From Chromera velia (Eukaryota; Sar; Chromeraceae): a stretch of DNA of 61,636 bases. This document shows, one piece after another, positions 33,679 through 43,234 of the stretch; within the stretch, counting starts at the first letter, position 1, and the number at the start of each line of letters is the position of its first letter. Below the pieces are notes generated by a model. The model saw nothing but the letters and a program-made list of their open reading frames with translations. It did no database searches and had not been told where the DNA came from. The position numbers and the translations under genes are program-made. Location: the NCBI GenBank assembly GCA_018398765.1, contig JAHBMJ010003454.1:1-61636 (forward strand), given 5' to 3'.

Positions 33679-34984
33679 CTGTATGTGCAGAAACCCATCG
33701 GCGAGGCGCACAATTCCTCAAAAACAAGCACAGGAAACAAACACACGGAAGGAACATACAGAAACCTAACTGGAATTCCCTGTTCGTATAGCTGTATGCA
33801 GGTAGAGGACAGTGTATCAAACCAATAGAACCACTTTGATGCAGTTTCTCTGTAAACAACAAACGTCTACACAGACTGGAAAATACGAGCTGCAAGCAAT
33901 CACTGTGTAACGACCTACCAGAATATTTATGCTTTCTCCTACGCAGACACATATACGAACAACACAGAAAGATACACTTCCGTGTATGAGCACCCCCGCG
34001 CCATACCCCCGCTGCCAGGTCCATGCATACACATGCATGCACTAACACGCAATGATGATTTTCGCACGTTTTGCGTGTAAAAAAATTTGTGTTCCGAGTT
34101 TACTGAATCGCGATCTGCTACCGGCCTTACACTGTATCTATATACTCAGATAGCAGTACAACAACTTTAAATGTGACAAAAATATGGACCTAGCCTGAAA
34201 TCTTATAAAACCTACAGGGAACTGGGTGTTTTTTCTAATGATGAAATATAATAGAAAAAAAAATGTTAGAAATTTAAATTTAAAGTTAGTGTTTGCTTTT
34301 ACTAGCTTTCTAGGCGTTTTAAGTCTGCTTTATAAATTAATTTTCAGCTTTGGACTCCTTGTATTTCTCAATATTCACTAGTAAGCCAAGTTTTTTAAAA
34401 CGATAAGTCAATTTTCTAAAACTAGTTTGAGTGTGGTAGTTTCTAAAAAGGTAAGTCAAAATGTCCGGTATAACTAGACCACTCAAAAATGAAAAAAGAC
34501 TTTTTCACCAAACATTCCACCAGGCGTACATTCTTTAACTGGATTCTCTGTCTGAGTCTGTCAGAGTCCCTGACTGTCACTCAATTTATGATATGATTGT
34601 CTATTACTAGACTACGTAAAACATTTTTTTATTTATATTCTAAAAAATAGTTGATTGATTGATTGACTGATTGCTTGATTGATGTTAAACCCTGCCACCT
34701 TGGGCTAAACCCTAAGCAGATTTATCTATAACTCCTGGGCGGCGCCGCACTAGGTGGCGTATAAATAGTATAAAAAAATGAACTCAAATTTTCATACAAT
34801 AGCTTATAATAAATATTCTATAGTGATTATTTATAAGGATTCATATTTTGAAGTATTAAAAACAGCTGTTCATGCAACAGTCTAAGAGGGACACATACTT
34901 TGAATGACAAGTTTCTGTATTATAATTTAAAATTTATAAAGATATTGTATAATATAAAACTAAGTATGAAATCAGCTTTAAATT
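33679..34984. other. AT-rich intergenic DNA with a LINE-like 3' tail
   Basis: From 34,060 it is AT-rich and gene-free. At 34,650-34,760, read on the minus strand, CGCCCAGGAGTT and two GGGTTT blocks are followed by a (TCAA)n tail, matching the tail of the LINE at 56,951 and the tail at 23,345. The rest to the RIT1 stop codon has nothing recognisable. Confidence 0.55.
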
Positions 34985-37900
34985 TCATTGATTAAAAGTC
35001 GTAGTGATATGTCTCAACAGAAAATTGGGTAGCTGAACAAGAGGCGTAGAAACCCGTGCAGCTGCATCTGGACATAATTCCCAGAATGATTGGAGACGCA
35101 CGATTGCCATTCGAATCTCTCTCTTTGATATGACAGAAGAAGACAACAAGAAAGAAAGAGACCGTGACGTAGCCCTGTAAGTGTTGCCCACGTGAACTGG
35201 CCTGACTTCTGCCCCCTCTTCCTTTAGCGTCTCCCAGGAAGCTAGGCGTTTCCCTTTCATCTCTGCAAATCGGGCCTCTTTCCGTCTTGAGGTGTGTGCC
35301 CCAGCTGCAGGCTCGGCAAGTGCCTCTCCCACTCCCTCCACGTCTTGCATTGCTTTGAAGGTCAAGCAGAGCGACCTCACGGAAAGTGCAAAGCGCGGCA
35401 ACTTTCTCAAGTACTGGCGACCTCCATCCAAGCAAAAAAGGTCCAAAAGAGAAGCTACTGCCATATAGAAACAAGGCAGAAGCCTGCTGGCGCATGCCGA
35501 GTCTCCTTCTCTCCCTCCCTCATTTCGAAAACTGCAGTCTCCCGAATGAAGAAGAACACAGCATGAGACAAATGCTGTAGAGGCTTCCCCCCCTCCCTCC
35601 GTCTCCCCAGTCTGTTGCTTCTCGTCAAGTGAGGTGCTCTCAGGCGTCCCGACATTCTGTGCTGAAGCTTGACTGGTGGGTCCGTCTACGTGAACTCCAG
35701 CAGGGTCCCTCTGCACGGTCTCAAAACCTACCGGGGAAGAGCCAGGTCTTTCTCTTCCTCTCTTCTCTGCAAGACCGTCATGATGTATCTCTTCTCTCTG
35801 CTTCTGCATATTCTTGTGGACGTGCAGGGCGATTAGAGGCAAAAGAGAAGTCAACAGAGACCTCCACTGGAACGGAATCGGACCCTCAGAAGAAGGACAG
35901 TCAAACTGAGCTTCCTCCTCAGTCCCCCCTTCCTCTTCATCCAACCTGTTCGGTCTGTCTCCTGTGTCTTCCGTTTCCGCACCCTTCTGCAACATATTCA
36001 ACGTCTTGTTGCTTCCCTCATATTGCGTTCCTTTTCGCCCTGTTTTTTGACGCTTGGAGGACGCACACGGAAAACGGACGCACAAGCTACCAGAGGGGGC
36101 GAATCGGTAGGAGCAGCCAGCAGGCAGATTTTGAAGAAGTAAGCTGCCCGGTTGACCCTCGGAGAAAGCTGTCGAGGAGACTTTGACAGAGTCCCACTTG
36201 CTTTCCCCTCTGGCCGGTTGCCCTAACTCCGCTTTGGATGTGCCTTCTGCCTCATCCCCCCTCACCTGGTTGGACCCTCCCACCGAGTGGCCAATCAACG
36301 ACTCGGGACGCAAATCGGTGGACGCTTGTCTTTGCTTATGCGCCTCTGAAGTGAGGCCAGAGACCCCATGTGCCGCGGTTAATGGGTGCTCGCGGCCTCT
36401 CTGGTCAGGAACTACAGGGGGCCCTAGGTTCAGAATCAGGGGGGGAATTTGGGTGGAGAGGGAGACGCCTGCGTGCGTCAGTGAAGGGATCGGATGCCGG
36501 CCGTCTGCCACGTCCTGCGCGATGTCCTCAGAACAAATCGCAATACCTGAATTGCCTAGCGGCACAAAAAAGCTCTCACTCTTCGAGAGGCGATTCTCAT
36601 CTCCTGAACCACTCACCAACCTTTCCTGAGTAGCCTTCTGTGTGCTTTTATGGGAAGACTGAGAGCGGAAAGAAGCAGGAGAGATGGGGTCTGAATCTGA
36701 TTCAGAAGAAAAAGAAGAAGAAGAGCCTCTGATGAGGTCGAGACATTCTGACGGTCTTCGCACTGAAGAAGCGCTCATGGAAGGTTCGGGTTTGACTGCC
36801 ATGCGAGTCTCGATCTCTTCTGAGGACTTTTTGTCAGAACTAATCTTTGTCCTCGGGGAGGAAGAGGGAGAGGAGACAGAAGAAGAGGAAGAGGACGAAG
36901 AACTAGACGAGTGAGACCAAAACTTCCCCCCTCGCTTCTGTTGATTCGTCTTTCCACCCCCACCTTCTTCTTCTTCTACCAGATGCTTCAACCTCAGACC
37001 ACGACTTTCAATCTCTCTGTACGCTTCTGCATTGCCATTCCCTTCTTCACCCGCCCCATCCTCTCCTTGGTTTCCCCACCTCCTTTTGTCCCCCTCGACT
37101 CCTGCCGAGATGGGTCGTTGGCCCCTCACGATCGTCTCCAACAGTCGACCCACTTCTGCAACAGAGACCAAGCTCGCCCCCTCCAAGCTGTCCTCTCTCT
37201 CTATTTCCTCATTATCATCATGCCGTCTCTCTGTAAACCCACTCGTCTCCCTTCCTTTCCCAACCCGACTGGAACTGCACGACGGAGGTCCTGACCGACC
37301 CCCTCTGAGCAGAGTCTTTGGGGCTTGCGGAAGGCTCAAAAGCCTCTTCTCAAATTCGCTGCTTCCTGCGTGCAAGCACAGTCGGAAGCCAGAAACGAAA
37401 GTTTAGTCTGTTGACAATCATTTCGATCGCCATGCGGTTCCATTTATTTGAAACAGACTCATTGATTTCATCCAGTCTTCTTGGTACAAGATGAATCACA
37501 CACTGCTTCCACTGCGGCAGAAAAGTAGAATGAACTTGGGATGGGCGAAAAAACACATCTGCGAAGCCACAGAGAGAGCGCAAAAGCAAAAAGAGGATCT
37601 GCATGCCATCCGGCGATAGCTAGGAGGGAGATATAGAATGAAGAACACTAGTGCCACGCCAAAGTAAACAGGCAAAAACGCTTCAAAGGGCAAAACCAAA
37701 TTCATCATACCCCCTTTTCCCGATCACTCACCGTTACAGGAAAGAAGCACCTTCCAGTCGGACCAAAAAAGTTCTTTTGTCACCCTCACACTCCCATGCA
37801 CATACGCCCAGTGCTCCTCATCGTCAGCTGCCCCTTGGATGTACTTCTCATTTCTCCTCCCAGCCCCCTCACCTCTTGCCCCTTTCGTCAGAACGTGCTC

Positions 37901-38283
37901 AAGTTTTCTTCTCAAGTCAGCATCAGACCGTGCAGAGTGTGGAGAAACGGCACATTCGTCAGTCTGTTCAGAGCGCTTCTTCGAATGCAAAAGCGACAAA
38001 GGGTCAAAATCGCAAGCCGAAGCAGAGAGAAGCACGATTACAAAAGTGTTTGCTCGACCCCCTGCTTTTTTGATCCCCCCATCCCTATTTTCTGTACCAC
38101 AACCCCCCTTTTCCGTATCTCCTTGCACCGAATCTCGAAGAAGCAGCCCCTCCACACCTGCTTCTCCTCCGGTCCCATCCTGCCTCCCTCCCGACAGCCA
38201 CACTTCGGAGGGAGAGAGGAACACAGGCTCCAGACAGAAGGGGGCAGAGGACCGACCCCAGCGCTTCCTGCAGAGCGTTTGTG

Positions 38284-38326
<43 letters not shown>

Positions 38327-39485
38327 CAGAGGCAGGCAGGCAGGCAGGCAGGCAAGCAGGCAGGCAGGCAGGCAGGCAGGCAGGCAAATAATCAGTCAGC
38401 TTTTGGAAAGAGAGGAGCTGGTGGAGGGAAAAAACACGATTTAAGCCCAAAAGAAGGCCAAACAAAAGAGAAAAGGAGTACTAGCGAATAAGCTTGCGAG
38501 TGAGCAAGCAAAGCCCACAAAGTGACCAAACAAGAGAGAAAAGAGACACTTGTGAGTAAGCCTGTGAGTGAGTGAGTGAGTGAGTGAGTGAGTGAAGCCC
38601 CAAAGCAGGACAGGAGAAGGAGCCCGCGCAGCCATTGAGGATTCGTCACCTAGGAATAATTCTCCAAGAGAGCAGCTGAAGCAGAGAGGTCGAAGAAAGG
38701 AACGATGAACAGACAAAGAAGAAGACACCTCAGTACTCTCTTGCCACTTCCTTTAGAATACTGTTTAATTTTCCCTGCATGTCTCTTTGAGTGCATGTCC
38801 TCAGAAAATGATGGCGAGTCAAGTATCGACATAGCATTATCAATGTTGTACAATCCACAAGTTGTACGTCTTCTTGCTGGCTTCGTTCAAGTGACCGTGC
38901 GGTTTTCCTGAGACCCTCCAGAGACTCCAGAGATGCGGCTGCGATTGCGTAAGAGAGGGGACGAGCCGAAGATACGCAAGCAGAGGAGAAAAAGATAATG
39001 ATAATATCCTGGAGGCAGAGATCAGACCATGAAAAGAACGCAAAACAGAGAGACTTGCTTGGAGAAGGTCTGCCAGCATCCCGCCCCAATGTCGATTGCA
39101 GTCTGGCTGTCGTCCAAGTGCGCCTCCTCTTCTTTCTGCTGTCCCCCTCTGATAGACAAACGTGTAACGCCCTCCCTAGCTTTCCCTTCATCCGTCACAG
39201 ACGGACCCGCTCTAGATTCCTCTACGCACTCGGTCAGCCGTCTCTGTTGCCTCTCTTTCTCTGCAGCAGAAGAAAAGAACCGGCAGCAGACAGCCAAGAA
39301 TCGAATGAGGGGAGCGAGTTTCGAGTGGACTAAAAGATGAGGGAGTAACTGAAGTGTAAGAAGAACGCTCCGGGAAGGCAGAAGAAAAAGAAAGGGTCAA
39401 ATTGGTTGCTCGAATAAAATCACTCCTCAGAAAGGGGTTTTGGATAGAGAGAGTACAGAAAGATTGATACGTCAACTCGTCCCCG

Positions 39486-39541
<56 letters not shown>

Positions 39542-42528
39542 TCTGTACATGTAGACCCATACATACACGTGCGCAGAGACACAACAACATCGTACAGAAG
39601 AAAGAGCGAAAGAAATGATGTGAATAAGAACCGCCCAAAGTGCAAATGATCTCGAAAGCAACGACGTCAAGGGTCTAGAAAGAAAAAAGAAAGCTCAAAG
39701 AAGGACACACACACCTACTCATTTACACCCCCGCCTACCCATGGGGGGGACCCAAGGAGGGTAGAGGATGGGGGATTGATCTGAGTTTCTCTCCTGGCAG
39801 GAGACAAAGGAGGGCGGCTGGGCTTCCTTGTTCCCCTCCTCCCTCAGCAGTTGTGTGGCAACCGCACACCAGAAAGGGACTGTGCGGCTGAGGGCATCAG
39901 GGAATGCCTTGCCTGTAGGGAACCGAAATGCGAAAACTTCAAAACAAAACTTTGAATGACAACGTCGAGAGAAGCGAGAAAAGGTCAAACAAAGGAAGCA
40001 ACGCTCGAAGAAGGAAAGAAAAACGCCTCGTGCAGAAGCAACGCTCGAAGAAGGAAAGAAAAACGCCTCGTGCAGAAGCAACGCTCGAAGAAGGAAAGAA
40101 AAACGCCTCATGCAGAAGCAACGCTTGAAGAAGGAAAGAAAAACGCCTCATCCAGAAGCAACGCTTGAAGAAGGAAAGAAAAACGCCTCATGCAGAAGCA
40201 ACGCTTGAAGAAGCAAAGAAAAACGCCTCATGCAGAACAGAACATTTCCATTATTCCGCATGCCTCTGGGAGGAGGGGAGAGGAGAACGAAGAAGAGAAA
40301 ATCTTTGCCATCACCCATTTGTAAACAGAAAGAAACGAATTGACTAACCTTTTCTCGTGCTGCAGAAAAAGATGCACAGGAAGAAGGGAGACAGCAGGAG
40401 TGAGTTTCCAGAAATTCACGCCAGTCTGTCTGTTGAGTGGCCGGAAAGGTAAGTATGCAGACCGACACAGGGTTTCTTTCTACATTTCTTTTTTAAATCT
40501 AAGAAGGCCGACTCAATAAATCGCCCCCCAACTAATCGCGCCATCTTCCAACTGCCTGCCCGCCTCTCTGACCACCCGACCAACCTGTCCACAATCACGC
40601 ACCCGCCTCTCTCCACGATCAGTCGAAGAAGGCTCAGGTTTAGCCTGCACGGAGGGAGAGAGAAAGAGAACAAGAGTTCATTTTTGACGTTCACCTCCAG
40701 AGAGCTTCTTGCAAATAAAAATAAAAAGATTCTCAACCGCCCCACGACACACCTAAACTTCCTACCCGGACCGAATTCTTCCAAGCATCTTTTTTTTTTA
40801 CATCGATCCTTGAAACTTCTCGGGATCGGCCAGACGGTGCGAACCGAGAAGGAAGAATCCGCCAGTCACTTTTCTACGCCTTCTTTGTTTCGCCCCTTGC
40901 ATGCCCCTCTTTTCTTTTCGTGCATCCACCCACCTTGTCTGTGCCCTCCCTCCTCCACTCCCTCTGTCTTTTTTCCACCCCTCTATCACTTCTCTTCTTT
41001 CTCTGAATGTCCAATCCTTCCAGACTCCCTCTCACCTGCGCTCACCTGGCGGTGCTAAAGTTGAATTGCGTTGCGTGGCCGTCTGTTGACTTGAAGTAGC
41101 AGAACTCATTCCACTCCTGCATGTACTTGAGAGAATCGGAACGGGAGTGCAAGAACACACACACACACAGAGAGAGAGAGAGAGGGAGGCATACACAGAA
41201 GGATAATAAAAGCGCAAACCAGAAACGAAACAGCGCCAGCCTAGCGACAGAGAAAAGCGCGACCCCGACGAAAGGAGTGGAGAGCTAGAGTGGAAACAGA
41301 GACACATAAATTCGCAAAGAGAGTTCACATGCAATGACTAAGTACTGCACGCTCAATCACCCAATTCACCCCACCCCCCCACCTCCGGAGGAAGGTACCA
41401 GGCCCCGCATCTCAGGTTGGCCACAAATGGAAAGTCAATTCCTCCCTCCCTGAGTCTTTGCCTTGTTTCTGCACGGAAAGAGGACAAAATCGGGGAAGCA
41501 CAGCATTCGGAGAGACTGTGTGAGAATTGAAAAGGCGTGGAGGAGAGAAAGGAGGTGAAAAGTTCGACACCTCGAAGAGAAAAATTCACTCACACCCCAG
41601 CCACTCTAATTCACCCGAAAGCAGAGTTCCCAGGTTGAACGTAAAACAGTAAAACACTTTCCAGAAAGACAGTTGGAAAAAGATAAGAGAAATAAAGATC
41701 GGCACCCAGAAACAGCCATAACACAAAAAAAATGTTTAGAGCACGCGATGACATACAAATTGCCACACGACTCTAGGTCCCACGGAGACCTCTCCTGTCA
41801 CCATCTTTTCTCATACGCGAGCTCAAGGGAAACAACAACTTCTCAACGCAGAGGACCAGATTGAAAGGGAGTGTCTTCAGAGAGCATCTCTGCTGAGTCA
41901 AAGAACATGACTGTTCGTGGAGAGATCCACCTGGGCATCACGACTGACCCTGCATTGGCATGCACATTTGGGGACGGATGAGCAACCCGAAAACCACACA
42001 TCGACTTTCTTTCGTTTGGACACACAATGGACACACACCGCACTCATACCAACTAACATCTTTTTTGAAAGAAGTCCCGGCTGAGGAGTCATCCTTCGAT
42101 CCGATCGATACGACAGGCAGGAGTCCCCGAACGAATGAGAACAATACTGAATACGTCATACTCGTTTCGCTGTTCATAATGCCCACATCTTCACCAACGC
42201 ATCGAACTGGAAACTCCAGCGAGCCTCCGTTTCTCTTTTGGATGCATGGACGAAGATTCTCGACAGTCGAGAATTGCTCTGGAGTCTGCTGGAGATTTGT
42301 CTTCCATTGCGGCATGGAAAGTCCAGGTTTGCCTCTAAGTGCAGTCACATGAAAGAATCCAAGCTGCCATTCCCGCCTTCACCATGCATGCTTCAACCGA
42401 GACATGCTAGCAGTTCACTTGTCCAGACCTTCACAGACCTGTACGAAAAGCGAATCCACAGCGATGCTCTTCAGTCGATTCAGCAAGCTCAGGTCGTCCT
42501 CTCTCAAGCCTTTGAGGAATTGGTGCAT
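34985..42528 (-). CDS. RIT1: Initiator-tRNA 2'-O-ribosyl-phosphate transferase (RIT1), with a microexon and large inserts
   Basis: RIT1 adds a phosphoribosyl group to the 2'-OH of base 64 of initiator tRNA-Met, keeping it out of elongation; it is known from fungi and plants. Phased exons: 42,528-42,429; 41,468-41,383; 41,116-41,046; 40,644-40,585; 40,359-40,349 (11 nt); 39,912-39,739; one starting at 39,260 whose donor is unclear. They encode LLNRLKSIAVDSLFV, FVANLRCGAWYLPPE, CYFKSTDGHATQFNFSTARL, GGCVIVDSTRKGKAFPDALS, VPFWCAV, ILYPPWVPPM and EKERQQRRL, all in family order. Later exons give YIQGAADDEEHW..ELFWSDW (to 37,732), then 37,558-37,397 and 37,365-34,985. The last exon, about 790 residues, holds the C-terminal domain (SLLTSLLPLIALHV, ISKREIRMAIVRL, PLVQLPNFLL) spread among long Ser/Glu/Gly-rich inserts. 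The start ATG has an in-frame TGA upstream. Exons between about 39,060 and 38,100 are unresolved. Confidence 0.88.
38285..38395. repeat. (CA)n then (GGCA)n microsatellite in RIT1
   Basis: About 40 bases of CA followed by about 55 bases of GGCA, then GTGA repeats at 38,566-38,595. It lies between RIT1 coding segments and is presumably intronic. Confidence 0.93.
39490..39545. repeat. (CT)n(CA)n microsatellite in RIT1 intron
   Basis: CT then CA dinucleotides between the exons ending at 39,739 and starting at 39,260. It is a simple repeat only. Confidence 0.93.
39996..40237. repeat. 40-bp tandem repeat, six copies, in RIT1 intron
   Basis: Units start (ACGCTCGAAG / ACGCTTGAAG) at 40,001, 40,041, 40,081, 40,121, 40,161 and 40,201, exactly 40 bases apart. 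Each is AAGGAAAGAAAAACGCCTC-rich, with a C/T split between the first three and last three copies. The array fills most of the 436-base intron between the microexon and the exon at 39,912. On the gene strand it is strongly pyrimidine-rich. Confidence 0.95.
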
Positions 42529-43234
42529 CTCGTTGGCGTTCCCTTTGAGAGGCGTCCGTCTACTTCAGTTTGTCAGTCTGAATGGAGACGGAGACGGGGA
42601 TGGATCTGGAGGAGTAAAACAAAACGGAGTTCCGAATGATTGGATTGAGATGCTCAAGTTCACAGACGGGAAATACGTCAAAAGCGCTCTGCTCTTCACT
42701 ACAGCCGACTTGAAATGCGACAGCGCACCAAGCTATGTACTCACTAGTAGACAGTTCCGGGATCCGATCAGTATTTTGACAAAAACTTTGTTGGGCTCGC
42801 GCGTTGCGAGGGTGCCGCGCGCACTTCGACCGCGCGAGCGCACTTGTCAAGCTTTTCTCTCAAATTTTTGTGTGCATGCATGCATGCATGCAGTATTAAT
42901 AATTAACTTACGTGGTGCAGCATCTGACGTACGTACATGCATGCAGTGGATGTGGGATCGAACTCAACGTGCAGACCGCGTCGATGCATGGCCAGGCAAG
43001 TATCGTGTGATGAGCAAAAGGAATTTATTCAAAGGGGACCTGCCAAATGTTTCAAAATAGTTCGCAAGGCGAGTGTAGACTTTGTGAAGAAGCAACAATA
43101 GACCGTCTCGTTCTTTCGATATAGTGATACGTGCATGCATGCCAAAATAGGCCGGTACATCGATCTTTTGATTCGAAGGCTCTGCATGACTGCAGCCGGG
43201 CCTCTGAAGGAAGGATTCCTTGAGTGATCAATCT
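42529..43234. promoter_or_regulatory. Divergent intergenic region, RIT1 and RRxS-protein gene
   Basis: The 706 bases between two outward-facing start codons should hold both promoters. Notable is a GC-rich palindrome near 42,798-42,840 (GCTCGCGCG facing CGCGCGAGC) and (GCAT)n words at 42,876-42,890 and 42,938. Function is inferred from position alone. Confidence 0.4.
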
